This document shows, one piece after another, positions 44,256 through 56,600 of a DNA stretch of 64,000 nucleotides. The notes under the pieces were generated by a model. That model saw only the letters and a program-made list of their open reading frames with translations, was not told the origin of the DNA and did not search any database. The translations under genes were made by a program, and so were the position numbers. The stretch is from Tausonia pullulans (lineage: Eukaryota; Basidiomycota; Tremellomycetes; Cystofilobasidiales; Mrakiaceae). Each line of letters starts with the position of its first letter. Positions within the stretch are counted from its first letter, which is position 1. The stretch is from positions 744,001 to 808,000 of the forward strand of contig OX637624.1 of NCBI GenBank assembly GCA_951802195.1, given 5' to 3'.

Positions 44256-45675
44256 AGTAGAGATGCTGAACAGGAAAAGCAAGAAGGGAAGGGTAAGCTT
44301 CTCTGAGTTGGAGAGACAGCAGCGAGAACGCGCGAAGTAGGCGAGCGAGCATAAGGAGGAAGGGGTGCCAAAAGGCAGACAAGCCACAACGAGTCTACGC
44401 AAGGGAGGCCTATGTCATCCTTTGACACAAGCCTCTGTTGCGATGACAAGCCGCGGCGAGGAAAGATCGAGCGCGAGGTACCGGAGCTTCCATGTCCTTC
44501 CAAGAAGACGAAAGAACCGGCCTCCACTCTCTCTCCCCGTTGCTCCCTTGTGCAACAGTCCCGCACCAGTGCTGCACTCGCCTGAGGCATCAAGCCAAGC
44601 TGAAACTCACTCTAGAGTTGAGATGCAAGGACCGACGAGAAAGAGACACAAGGAAGGAAAGCGGAATGGACACCCGTCAGCTCATCACTCTCTGGGACAA
44701 GACACGTCAAGCCCTTTGAAACGCTTGCTCTCTCCCCTCTTCCTCTTCGCCCACCGAACCCATGTGAAGCAAATGAGCTGGAGATATTGGGTGATAGCTG
44801 TCATACAACAGGCCAGTCATCTTAACCCCTATGGTGTGTCTCTCCGACCCGGGCAAGACTCCCTTGTGGATAGACGGCAGGCGAACTGGCAAGGCGCGCC
44901 GTCCCAGCAGCGAACGCTCGCGATCTCGCGCAAGCACCGAGCTGCAACAGCACAAGAGAGCGAGCAACTACGAGAGGAAGGCGAGCAAGTGTGTACAGGA
45001 GTGTCGAACACACCTTTTTAGTGGTGGTAGGGGGAAAGGGTGGAAGGGGTCGTGGGTGTTGAGAGCTGATATTCAGTTGAGGACAAAACGCGAGCGAAGT
45101 CGAGCGGTTGCCCGCCAGCCTGGCCAAGGGGCGAGGCGCGCGGCGGGCCTGTCAAGGCTTCTCTCGCGAGTTTCCACGGGTGTGTAGAACCGCATGGAAG
45201 GTTGAATTACCGATGATTTCTTTCTTTCCATCATCAAACACCGCATCATCAGAGCTGGCCCCTATATTGGAGCAGCCGGGTTCTGGAAACTAGGAAACGT
45301 TCCGGTCAAAAGTTTTCCCTAGCCGCGCAAGCGCACTCCAAGAGGCGCGAAATATATGTGGCCAACTGCCATCTCGAGCAACAGCAAGGAGGTCAAGCCG
45401 TCTGGATCATGCACTAGATCATTGGTGAAGAATCTGGGAGGTGCATCTGTACATGGATTCGCCATCGGCGGCAGGCGAATTTTCGATGAACCTGCTCTGC
45501 TGCGCATTCTTGCCCCGACGCGCGCTAATTACCTTGTTACCGGCATTTCGAGAGCTGCCTGAATAACCCAACAAAGCATGTACCTACACAGTCCTACTAA
45601 GGAGGAGAGTAGATCTATGATGCATATTCAACAGCGCCACCTGACAAAAAAAAAAAGCGCACCCTCGACCCTCGC
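44256..45675. other. Intergenic region, HSP90 promoter and PEX11 3' flank
   Basis: About 1.4 kb between two minus-strand genes, holding the HSP90 promoter. A possible heat-shock element lies at 45281-45303 (TTCTGGAA followed by GGAAACGTTCC), more than 1 kb upstream of HSP90. A plus-strand frame of 218 codons from 44365 has no recognisable domain. No repeat seen. Confidence 0.5.
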
Positions 45676-47076
45676 TCAAAGTTCCTCCTTCACACCGACT
45701 GCCTCCGGAGCCGGCGCGACCTGTCAACATAATAAGAAAGAAGATCAATCTCTCCGTAGACTCTTTTCCCATCATTCGGAGGTCTCACCTTGACCTTCGG
45801 GACAGATGCGGCGGCTGGAGATGCGGTGATCCTCGACGCCTCCCAGCCGAGCTGGAGCTGTCCGATACAAGCAAGAGTGCCAAACACCCCGGTCGGGAAC
45901 TGCACAAAAGCAATTGCTGTGAACAACTGCTATCCATACTCGAGTGAATTGTTTCTCGAGAATGAAGCCTCACCGATGACGTCCAGAGACCGGCGGGGAG
46001 AGACCTGCCGAGCCATGCGAATATATCATCAGCGTTCACACTGCTTGGGTTGGCATCTGAGTAGATTGATTACCAGTGAGCGGTCAAAGGGAGATAGGAG
46101 AGGTCGACAAGTGTCTGCAGCTTCCAGACCGCCTTGTCCTTCGCAAGCGATCCAACTATATCGTCGAAACGTCGGGTCAGCTTGCCTGTCGCCACCGAGA
46201 GTCAAGGTTGGATAAGAACGGCACTGACTCGCAGATCCAGCCTCCGACTCGGCCTTCCTGAGGGCTCGACCCCGCCGAGCGAGAGTGATTAGGGAGAGAA
46301 CAACATAGGCGCTGCACAGCGAAGGTGTCAGAGCCCGGGCTAGTCCCTTTCTCAAGCGAGACGGAGCACTTACGCCCAGAAACGACAGCTCCAAGCGCCA
46401 ACCTTGTTGAGCTTTTGGTCCGAGAGCGGGACAATCTTCTTCGAAGCAAGATAATCTATGGTTTGATTTGTGCGCGTATGCATCAGTCCGCCGCCGTCGG
46501 AGAGATGAAAATACCTATGGTCGCTGATCCAGCACTCACAGAGGTGCTCAAGCGGGTAGTACGCTAGCATGGACCAGACCTGGATCCGCTCGATGCGAGC
46601 ATCCGAGAGCCACTCGGTCTCGCGAATGCCCAAGGCGCGAGCTGCGGCCTTCTTTTTCTGGACCTGGCGGTACCACTGGACAATGGGCACAAGGCCTATA
46701 GGAAGGAGAGATTGAAGGTTAGATTGGCAAGACCATCGGGAGGTTGGGAGGCAGGGCGACCCCACCGAAGAGTCGGAAGAGGATGCGGCCGTCACCAACC
46801 GCCAAGGAGAGTCGTTGAAGGCTGAGCCGGAGCTGCTGGGACTTGAGACCTCCATTCTTTCGGATGAGGGGAAGAAGGACGAGCGGAAAGTACTGGAGCA
46901 GCATGAGACCCTTGCTGAACGGACGGCCGGACGCGACGTGAGGACGAAGATCAGTCGCCTTGTCGACGCTCTCCTCCAAGAGAGGGGCTGGAAGACTCGA
47001 CTCACTCGGTGCCCGAGAAGGACGACAGGTAAACATTCAAATGAGTGAGGGTAGCGTCTGAGATCGGCAGAGACAT
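45676..47076 (-). CDS. PEX11: Peroxisomal membrane protein of the PEX11 family
   Basis: Nine exons: 47076-47006, 46914-46766, 46695-46540, 46455-46374, 46311-46229, 46155-46074, 46004-45974, 45926-45789, 45720-45676. They join in frame to 278 residues. The start reads MSLPISDATLTHLNVYLSSF and runs into the PEX11 hallmark GTDKGLMLLQYFPLVLLPL (N-terminal amphipathic helix), then LRLSLQRLSLAVGDGRILFR, MLAYYPLEHLYYLASKKI, WKLQTLVDLSYLPLTAHWSL and a late hydrophobic helix TGVFGTLACIGQLQLGWEAS. PEX11 proteins tubulate and divide peroxisomes. The fit is best to the fungal Pex11C/Pex11-like branch, judged by the YYPLEHLYYLA block. An exon of 31 nt is present. Assignment to a subfamily is inference. 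Confidence 0.85.
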
Positions 47077-48818
47077 GGCGAAGCAGATAGGCGTAGGTGG
47101 TTGACGTTGGAGAAAAGAACTGGAACCAGAGGAGAGAAGAAAGCCGGGACCGGCAAGGGTTGCCGGAGCACGCGCCGGGATGAATGCGACGCGCTATCAT
47201 GCGTCATTACGGACACGGTCGACCTGAACAACGAGATCATAGAGTCTAGTTAGAGAGAAGCCTCATATGTTAAGGGGGAACGTGTAATATACTCATTATA
47301 TTCGGCCAATGATGGTCGCTAGCCAGCGGTCAGCTTTCTATTTGGATTCATCCGAGCATCGCTTCAGACAAGTCAACCTTCGACCGCTGACATGCCCTGT
47401 TGTCATGAGCTCACTCTCGTAGTTCTCTCGCCGCCAGGTCATCATGTCCATTTCGACTCCCATCATTTCGTCACCCAATGAACGGCTCTGCCTCTAATTT
47501 GAGGAGACGCGGGAGCGACCGCGTAGGTTTGCCGGGCCAGACGCTGCGAGAAGAGAGGGAAGGGACGAACGGCGGCCGGGCTTCCCATAGGCTCTCTCGT
47601 TATGATAACCAACAGAAGGACCATCGTTCACTTTTGGGGCAGCTGCGCCTCGGTTCGAATCCGGAGCCATTATTTTGAGATGAATATATCAAACCCACTG
47701 GTAATATCCTACTCGATGGGAAAAGCGAGGGCAATCGACTGAACAAGTAAACCAGGCTTGTTGGCATCGCTCCTCCGTTTTTGCCTCTCAACAACTCGAG
47801 AAGAAAGAACGTCACATCGTACCCTCTCATCAAGGTTGAGAAGGAATTCTAACTGTCGACCGCACACATTCTCGCCCCTTCGGAGGGCTTAGAGATCAGA
47901 GCTCAAGGGGCTCGGCTTCCCCTGACACCTCTCTCAATGATCAGGTCTTGTCTCAACGAGCTCCAAGATCTCGATGTCCGATGTCTGGCGAGCGAGCTCA
48001 AAATGTTCAGCCCGCCCTCTGCCAGACGTGCGCTTAGTAGGCTCAGTCTTTGATGTCGACCTCGGTTTGTTCTCTATGCTACCCAACCTCGTTGTTATTT
48101 TGCCTCTTGGCAGGCTTCTCCGCCGTCGGATTGGTTTCACTCTCTTTCAACCGATGTAAGACTGTATACTGGCAATTCCTCCTCTTGCCCTTCAGCGGCT
48201 ACCTCTCCGACGCCTCCATTAATGCTCACAAGCGATTGTCAGTGCATGCTCGCATGCCTGTATGACCCAATTCCGGCTCACACGTCCTTGCGCTCGTCTT
48301 TCTCTTCATCAGGTTCTGCCCATCAATGGTTATATAGCACTCCGCCGAAGCCCATCATTGCTGAAATTCATTCTCTCTTGCAGTCACGCTGACAGATATT
48401 CATACTTCACACCCCTTGCGATCACGTTCTCCACACGCTGCCGCGACTTGAGCATCCTCGTTGCCCTCGTGGTTTTCAATCTCATCATCACGTCTTCGCT
48501 TCCGCGACTGCGCTACGCCAGGCGCTGAACGTGCGAGATCGATAGTCGATATCGACCAGCGTTCTCTTCCATCCATCGTACCTTCTTGCTGTTTCTCTCT
48601 CGTGTCTCTTTCGTTCAAACACGATGAGTGCATTCCCCAAAATGATTGTTCTACTCACTTGAAGGCAGCGGCAATATCTGGAGGGAAGAGGTGGAGTCCA
48701 TGCCGACGTCAGCGAATGCCCGCCTAGAGTTGAGCCGTGCGCAACACGCGTCTCCACGTCCGCTGAGCTCGCTGTCATGCTTCGGCCATCAACCATCACT
48801 CTCTTCCTTTCAGACAGC
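47077..48818. other. Long intergenic region upstream of DOA1
   Basis: About 1.7 kb between divergent genes, with lower GC than the coding regions. Several short frames at 47934-48535 have hydrophobic stretches (for example LVALVVFNLIITSSLPRL), but no splice model gave a convincing protein. GGTTCGAATCC near 47650 resembles a tRNA B box, yet no cloverleaf forms. Nothing further is annotated. Confidence 0.5.
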
Positions 48819-51800
48819 ATGCCGCACAGTGCGACTCCTTTCAAGCTCTCTTCCTCCCTCTCTCAACACTCCGCCGATGTGTGTCCCGGTCGCCTGCGCG
48901 CTCTGCCTCTATCGTGCTCACGCCTTGCTCCCTCTCCCCCCTCGATCTCTCCCCCTTTTTTCTGCTGCTCAGGTCCGCTCAGTGTCCTCGCCTTCCCCTT
49001 CTGTGCTCATCTCCTCTTCTCGGGACAAGAGCGCCATTGCCTGGGTGAAGAACGGCGAGGGCAAGTGGGACGTCGGCCGACAGTGGAGCGATCTCGGCGG
49101 CTTTGTCGGTGCCGTCTGGGGCGGCCAGATTGCGGGCGAGAGTGAGTTTCCCTGTGTTCAATCGTGTCTTCTGCTAGCCTCTCTAGGCCAGATGTGCTGG
49201 GTGAAGCAAGGTCGAGGAAGGAGAGAGGGCCATCTCGTCGCGACGCGTCTCGGCGACCGCGTCATTTCATCAGTGGTCGGTCTTCAGTCCCGCCGACGAC
49301 CTTAGCATCGTCCTTGCCCTGTTCTAAGCGTCGTCGAGTCGGAGATTGTCGATACAGGGATCATCACCTGAGCCGTCTCTCAAACAATGGCTTTCGATCA
49401 TGCTGTCGCATCCCGCCCGAAGCGTCCCCTCTTCCCTCAGTTCCGGGGCGCCGCCTACTGACCTCGTCGGTTCTTCCTCTCGCACAGGCTACGTTGCGAC
49501 TGGCTCGCAGGACTCTCTGATCAACATATATGCCGTGCCGTCATCCTTCAAAACACCCCTTGATTTTGCGTCTGCTACCTCGTCCGAGCCCATCCGGACG
49601 CTCGTGGGCCACGAGAACAATGTCTGCTGCCTTGATGGGCTCGCGGGCGGCGATGGTCTTGGTGCGTGACATTGCGCTCTCTTCCTTCTCCCAGCACCCC
49701 GACTAATAGTGCAGTCACCGGTTTTAGTCTCTGGATCCTGGGACAAGTCAGTCGACTTGCCAAAGTCATGATACTTTCATTGCCTCACCTACCTCGTCAT
49801 CCTCAGGACCGCGATCGTCTGGTCGTCCACTTTCCAGCAGGTTCAGATTCTGAAGGGCCACGAGCAGTCCGTCTGGGCCGTCAAGTCAATCTCACCGACA
49901 CAACTTCTGACGGGCAGTGCCGACAAGACGATTATCTCCTGGAACAAGGAGGGCGGAAAATGGAAGCAGGGCAAGCGTGTGAGTGGTCCGCGTGGGCCTC
50001 CTTTCGTCCGACCCGGAACTGATCTTGTTCCATAACAATGCAGTTTATCGGCCATTCTGACGCAGTCCGAGGCCTCTGTGCGATCCCGGGAGGCGAAACC
50101 TTCGCGAGCTGCGGCAACGACGGGTAAACAGTGTCTCACCCTCGACCGCGCTCGAGGACGCTGCTGATTCTCAGGCAAATATCAGGACAATTATCATTTG
50201 GTCCCTGATGGGCGAGCAGCTCATCACTCTGCAGGGCCACACCTCTTTCGTCTACTCTCTCGCCATCATCCCGTCCAACTCGGCCACGACCGGCCCCGAG
50301 CTCGCCAGCGTCGGAGAGGACCGGACCCTCAGAATCTGGTCGGGTACGTTTGAACCTCTCGTCTTCTATGTGAAGCAAGCTGATTTCAATGCGTTTTCCC
50401 CAGAGATCGGTCAGAACGTCCAAACGATAACATTGCCTGCGACTTCCGTATGGACAGTTGCCGCCACCTCCGATGGTGATCTCGTCACGGGCTCTAGCGA
50501 CGGTATCATCCGCGTCTGGACGAGGAATGAGGACCGAGTCGCGTCCGAGGAGGAGCTAAAGACATACGACGCCGAAGTCTCCAAACAGCAGATCGACCAG
50601 TGTGTAGTCCTTGGGCACGGCGCAAACTTCCTTGCGCCAGCAGCTTGACCGAACTTTCTTACAGGTCTCAGATCGGTGACATCAAGAAGGAAAACCTGCC
50701 CGGCCAGGAAGTCCTCGCCAAAAATGGTTCGTCGCTCCTAAACTTCCCGTCTCTTTGTCTGATCTGACGATCTTGTCCTTTCTCCTTGCCCAGGAACGAA
50801 AGAAGGCCAGATCATCATGGTCAAATCACCTCAGGGCGTCGTCAACGCGCACCAGGTGAGCAAACCGCCTCTGCTCCTCTTCGGGAGCCACGCTGACACG
50901 AGGCCTGTAGTGGTCGATGGCTACTCGCTCGTGGGTGAACGTTGGCGAAGTCGTCGGCGGTGTAGGCTCAGGCCAGAAAAAGCTGCACGACGGGATCGAG
51001 TACGACTATATCTTTGACGTCGACATCGCCGAGGGTGCCCCTCCGCTCAAGCTTCCCTATAATGTCTCGGGTACGTCTTCGATACTGAACGCCGAGTAGT
51101 GCTGCTATCAGCACTGACTGGAGGACGCGACTCTTAAACAGAGAACCCATACATGGCCGCTAAGCTTTTCCTCGAGAAGAACGAGCTCCCACCATCCTAT
51201 CTTGAGCAGGTTGTCAAATTCATTGAGTCTCAGACAGCTGGAGCAACCCTCGGAGGTGGCGCCAACGAATACGTCGATCCGTACACCGGCGCCTCACGCT
51301 ACCAGTCTAGCGCATCCTCCGTCCCAACGCACGCTGCCGGCCCGAGCACGGCCTACATCGACCCTTACTCTGGCACGGGCGGCTACCGGTCCGGCACTTC
51401 GAGCTCAGCCCTGCCTCCTGCTCTTGCCCCGAAGAAGGCGACAAACGGCGTCCTCCCGGTCGAGACCTATCTCGGATTCAAGCAAGCGAATGTGGCCGCG
51501 CTCGGCAAGAAGCTCCTCGAGCTCGCCGAGGCAGAGGGCAACGCGGAGACCAAGGGACTGAAGGAGGTCCTCGCGTTCCTGAGCGTGCCCAAAACGGCTC
51601 TGCCTGATCCGTCGACGAGGGTCTCCACCGGCGAGGGGTGGGACGTTGCGGTGCTCGTTCGGGCGCTTGAGAGCTGGAGCGTTGATAGGCGATTCCCTTG
51701 TATGTTTCCGCCCTGCTGTTTCACATCACGACATGCTAACAATGTTCCGCCAGTGTTGGACCTCGCTCGCATTCTCGCCCCCATTTCTCCCTCCCTTGCG

Positions 51801-52628
51801 GCCTATCGCTCCGCCTCTGATGCCTCCATTTTCGACGTCGTCCTCGCCGCCGCTGAGTGGAATGCATCGCCCTGGCAGGTGACCAAGGAACGCGAGATCA
51901 ACACGATGCTCGCCTTCCGTATGGTTGCCAATCTCTTTTTTACAGCCAACGGATGCGAGGCACTCGTCAAGGCGCCGGGTTGCGAGAAGGTAAGCATATA
52001 TCGTGACCTGTCATTTAGCTACGCCATCTCACGACCCTTCTGCGTTTCGGCCGCAGTTCCTGGACTCTGTCGTCCAATCGGCGCCGTACGACCAGCTCAA
52101 CAAGAATCTCCGGGTTGCCCTCTCCACCATCGTCCTCAAGTGAGCACATGGCTCCCGTTTAACTGTTTTCTGTCTCTGATTTGAGATTTTCTTTCGAATC
52201 AGCTATTCAATCCTCGCTATCAGAACTGGACTCCCCCGACCAATCATTTCAACCTTGTTGCTTGACCTCATCCTGAAGGTGCGAAATGCCACTCGCTGGA
52301 TTTGCCATCGTCGATGACGAGCGGCAGCCTGACCGTCTTGTTCTTGTCCTAAGATCTTTGAGCACGAGACCTCGGACGCCGAGGTCGCCTACCGCACGGC
52401 CGTCGCGTTCGGCAATCTTGTCCGTATCGCCTCTTCATCACACGCAAAGCACGCATGACTGATCGTCCTACCATCCGCCTGCAGATCCTTTCCCCCTCCG
52501 CTTCGGGCTCCCTCCAAATCGGGAAGGTTCAGCGCGGCAAGCAACTTCTCCGGGAGCTCGCTGGTCGGTTCCAGGGCGAGAAGCGGCTCGATAACCTTGC
52601 GGAGGAAATTGGGCTATTGGCGGCTTGA
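48819..52628 (+). CDS. DOA1: Ubiquitin-binding WD40 protein Doa1/PLAA (Ufd3)
   Basis: Seventeen exons: 48819-48878, 48973-49141, 49488-49661, 49728-49746, 49807-49978, 50044-50123, 50186-50343, 50404-50599, 50665-50726, 50794-50855, 50911-51070, 51142-51699, 51754-51989, 52057-52139, 52203-52278, 52354-52419, 52485-52628. They join in frame to 824 residues. Seven WD40-like repeats come first (GYVATGSQDSLINIYAV, VSGSWDKTAIVW, LLTGSADKTIISWNK, ELASVGEDRTLRIWS, LVTGSSDGIIRVW). A PFU ubiquitin-binding domain follows (about 340-445, KLHDGIEYDYIFDVDIAEG), then the Cdc48-binding PUL armadillo domain (about 530-824). Doa1 works with Cdc48/p97 in ubiquitin turnover, mitochondria-linked degradation and ribophagy. 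Exon 4 is 19 nt. An in-frame ATG at 48777 is an alternative start. Confidence 0.93.
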
Positions 52629-53100
52629 GTAAGACAATGATTTGGGAGGACTCCTCCCCGTTGACTCATCCTAGGTCCTTGTGTTGGTGCCATCCAATAA
52701 GCATGGTGCAAATTTCCCTCTCGTGGAGAAGAGAACGGGAACCTGCCTGCCTCCATCCACCTCCGTTAAGAAGACCTTGGAGGACGTACGCATGATTGGG
52801 AGAGGAAAGAAAGAAAGAAAGAGAGAGGCATAAAGCAGAGACAGAGGCGCGAATGACGGCGGACACGGGTTTAGATCAAAGAGAGAATGTGAAGAGAGTA
52901 GAAGTTACGGGGAAGGGAAGGATCGGCAGCTCGCTCGACCTGTCGAATGAGCTGGGGCGTGGGGTAGAGCAGAATGACTAGGGAAGAGGAGGCGGAGACG
53001 GACGTGACAATAGATAAGAGCGAGCAAAGACTACAAAGGTACCGTTGGACAGACGAAAGAGCGAGAAGACGTATGAGAAACCAGAGCCCAGAGCGGACGC
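52629..53100. other. Convergent 3' region, DOA1 and the Fus1-like gene
   Basis: About 470 bases between two stop codons facing each other. It is purine-rich on the + strand, with GAAA and GA repeats near 52803-52825. No gene seen. Confidence 0.6.
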
Positions 53101-55592
53101 TCAGTGCTGGTGGGCCGTCGCGTCCAAGTACAGACCCGCAGCGCGAGCCGAAGCCATGAGCGATGACCTCCGGAGCGAGGGCGAGAGCGAGTCTCGGTAC
53201 TCGTTGTGGGGTTTCGGGAGTCCAAAGTCATTCGGAAAGGATGGCACCAGTGCAGCAGAGGAGGCGGATGCGGCCGCCATTAACGTCGTTGCCTGATCTG
53301 TGCTCGATCCCTGACCCGCCGGGGGAGGAGTGGCCGAAGCGGACACTCCCCCATTATGAAGGTGAGCCGCCTTGCGGTCTGCAGCGCGGACGAAGTCGAC
53401 GCCGGCGGCTGAGGGTGGCAGCTCGTGGTACGCCGGAAGGTCGGTCGAGGACGCATCGACGGTGGCTGCGCCGGCAGGGACTTGCGGGAGGGTGGGAGTT
53501 TGCTGCCGAGGCAGGAAGGCCGCGGCTCTATTGAGGTTCTGTGGCTCAGATAGGCAGTCGCCTGGGCAAAGTTGGAGGAGAGGAGGGCTTCAGGTCAGGC
53601 ATGGAGGAAGATTGCGTTGCTGGCACACAGGCAAACACGCACGAGGAACGACACCGCGGCGGCCCGAGGCGTTCGAACACAGGCACCATCCGTCATCATC
53701 TTAGGATTATCGGTTCAGCCACATTCTGGCCTAAGGGCGCTCACACGAAGGACTCACAAGTCTGATGCAGCATGAGCGAACTAAAGACGACCACAGGGAG
53801 TTCATCGTCCATGGTCGCCTGAAATCCTCGCACCACGCGCATCTCGACCCCCGTCGGATCAAACGCGCCTCCAGGAGCAAGGGCGCCTCCAAGAGCCGGG
53901 TTGCCACCAATGCTCGCAGCCGCAGCGGCCTGAGCCTCTGCTGCACCGCGCGAGGAACCCTCGAATGACATGAACGAACCGCGATGACTTGTAGACTGCG
54001 GTCGCTGGATCTCGGACGCAGCTCCACTGGCGTTAGGGACGTAGAGCGAGGAGGTCGTCGAGAAGGGGTCGCGGCTCATGCCCGGCGTGGGAGCGCTGTA
54101 CGGCGACTGAGGGTGGTGCATTGCCGAGGGCGGAAAGTATTGCTGCTGCTGGGGGACACTTTGGTAGGGTTGGCCACCGTAGCCAGGGTATGCCTACAGG
54201 AGAGTGAGTACACAAAAGTCAGGTGAACGAGGTGTGATAAGATTCAATTACTGTGACTCACGTTGGCATCAAATCCGCCGACTCTCCAGCCTCCTCCTGC
54301 ACCGTGCTGTTCAACGTTCATAGGCGACGCCTGCAAGCTGATGTCGCTCGGGTTGTACGTCTGGTAGAATTGCGGCGCGATGGGAGTCTGGTTCGGCCTC
54401 TCTGCCCTACCCAGCGCCGCCTTGAACCGAATGTCCCCCCTTTCGCTCTCCCAATCCTTCTCATCGTGGTGGCCTTCGATGGCGCCCTCGCCGATCCCAT
54501 TGAGCTCGACAGTCTTGGCGTCTCTTGTACGGGACCTTCGTCGCCGGAGGAGGAAGCCGATCGCAAGAATGAGAGCAAAGACACACCCGACAACGGTGGC
54601 AGCGATGATAAGCGAGCGAGCGATAGAAGAGAGCCCGCCGTCGTTGTTGTTCTCGGCGGCGGCGGCGGCAGCAGCAGAAGAAGCAGCAGCAGAAGAGGCC
54701 GCAGCGGCGGACGCCACGGATGCAACAGAAGCCGCCGAGGCGCGTGATACGGATGCGGACGCGGCAAGATTGGCCGTCGAGGTCGAGACGATTTCGGGAG
54801 GATCGCTCGTCGTTGGTTCGGCGGACGTGGTGGCTGGCGCGGGGGCAGCCGAGGAGGGGACGACAGTAGAAGAAGGCACAACGCGAGCAGAGCTGACAGC
54901 GGTCGACGAGGCCACCGCCGACGAGGAGACGACCGTCGGCGCACGACTCTGCACGGGCGTTGAGGCTGCTGTAGAAGCGAAAGAGAGACGAGAATGCTCA
55001 GCTTTGGTCGTCTATTCATTGGTCAAAGGATAGTTGGTTGGTCGGCAGGATTCAATGGCTGAGACTGAGAGAGAGCAACACGAACGCCCCTAGCGCCCCC
55101 TCCCCTCCCCCTCTCCGACACTCGAGAGGGGCCTCGACGAGGGACCAACGCGACCATGAGCGGAAACTGGCATTTTCTCCTCGCCAAAGACAGGACGTTG
55201 CCTACTAGGGCCTTGAATCAACAAGGGAGGGTGGTCCCGGAAGACAGCGGAGGCGTGTTGAGAAGTGCCATCTTGTTGACCACATCGCGCGCATCTGGAG
55301 ACACCGGGGCCTCGCGACCGCGACGCGTCCGATCGGTCCTCCTCTTCCTTCATCTGCCCTTCTGCTCTGTCCCATCCATCCCCAGTACCAGGAAAGCAAC
55401 CAACTCACCAGTCTGAACAGAAGTTGTCGACGGTCTAACAACCGCGGGCTCGGTTGACTCAGAGAGAGGCAACACAGCCGGCTTCTCGGGGGTGATAGAG
55501 GGGATGCTGCTTGACGCGCGGGATGGGAGTCAGAACGTACATCGACTCGGCAACCGGCTAAACTATAGCACTGACATAATTTTGTCGGCCAT
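53101..55592 (-). CDS. Fus1-like single-pass membrane protein with C-terminal SH3 domain
   Basis: Six exons (55592-55576, 55506-55409, 54968-54262, 54193-53758, 53699-53643, 53561-53101) join in frame to 591 residues. There is no cleavable signal peptide. Residues 1-155 are rich in Ser, Thr, Ala and Pro, as in an O-glycosylated stalk. One membrane helix lies near 160-181 (LIIAATVVGCVFALILAIGF), followed by an Arg-rich stop, RRRRSR. The cytoplasmic part has Gln/Pro/Ser-rich stretches and an SH3 domain at about 394-445: MRVVRGFQATMDDELPV, then YDDGWCLCSNASGRRGVVPR and DCL. A tail of about 145 residues follows. Stalk, one helix and SH3 without signal peptide is the layout of yeast Fus1, a cell-fusion protein. 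Sequence similarity to Fus1 itself was not tested, so a role in mating or wall sensing is inference. Two acceptors are NAGNAG pairs. Confidence 0.82.
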
Positions 55593-56600
55593 GTTGGACG
55601 AGTGAGGAGGTCGGTGGCGAGTGGCGGTGGTGTTGATTGCTGTAGGAGGAAAGGGAAGGGAAGAGTCGAGGGCGTGGGTTGGTGTTTACTCTCTGCCGTG
55701 GAGGTTTAGGGACGCGGCGACGGAGTGTGGCGGGGTCTTGAAGGAGTGTCTGGATGTTGAAAGGAAGGTGGATGGGACCAGTCAAGGGATGGGAGGAAGG
55801 GATGGATGAGATGAGGGAAGGAAGAGGATAGGAGAGAGAAAGCAAGGACTGGCGGTTGACGAGCACAGGCGCGTTAGACGAGCATGCGATGCGTGGATCC
55901 CAGCTTGAAACCAAGCCCTCTCTCCTCGGATAGGCTCCGACGCTCCGCTTTAGCTCCTTTGCGCAGTCCTGTAAGGTCTCACAGTAGCGGTCGATACAGC
56001 GCCGACATGGCAGTCGCATTTTCCTTCATTGACATATAGACCTCCCCTCAGAGTAGAAGGGTGATTCCATATATTTTATTCATCAGATACGATTGAGTTA
56101 TGCAGCTGGCTGGAGACATGGATAGACGCATCCATCCCTAGGGTCCTCGTGCTGCCGCCGAACCTCATCATGCAGGTTCTGGAGCTCCCTGGGATGAACT
56201 TGGCCACAGGGGAGCCGTCGGCCGTTGACTGTTGTCATTTGGAGTTCGGGCGATGTCTCCGACAGAATGTTTCTTTACAGTTAAGCAGTTGTGAGCTAAT
56301 TGCTTGATTATCTGTGACCGTACTGTTGGCCCAGACGCGCGCAACAGCGGCCAGTCTTTCACCTATACGTGCCAGCTCTCTCATATTTCAGCCATACAAG
56401 GAAAATCTTGTTTGAGAACGATTGGGGGCCCTCCAATCTTTCTCGCAGCCTCGCCTAGCTCACATCCGCCAGCAAAGACGCGCGCCAATTCGCCCTCCTT
56501 GCTGTCATCTCTGTCTGCTTTAGTTTTTACTTACCCCTCTCAAGTGCCATCAAGACTATTAGCACAAGATATAAGATGGTTAAAAAGTGAAAACCGTGAC
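55593..56600. other. Intergenic region, promoter of the Fus1-like gene
   Basis: About 1 kb between two minus-strand genes. The part near the Fus1-like start is purine-rich on the + strand. The part near 56000-56600 has lower GC. No gene recognised. Confidence 0.5.

Noticed and set aside
47580-47680. tRNA-like B box (GGTTCGAATCC) on both strands
   Set aside because: The sequence is nearly palindromic, which explains the match on both strands. No seven-base acceptor stem, D-arm or anticodon arm can be formed at the right distances, so no tRNA is called.
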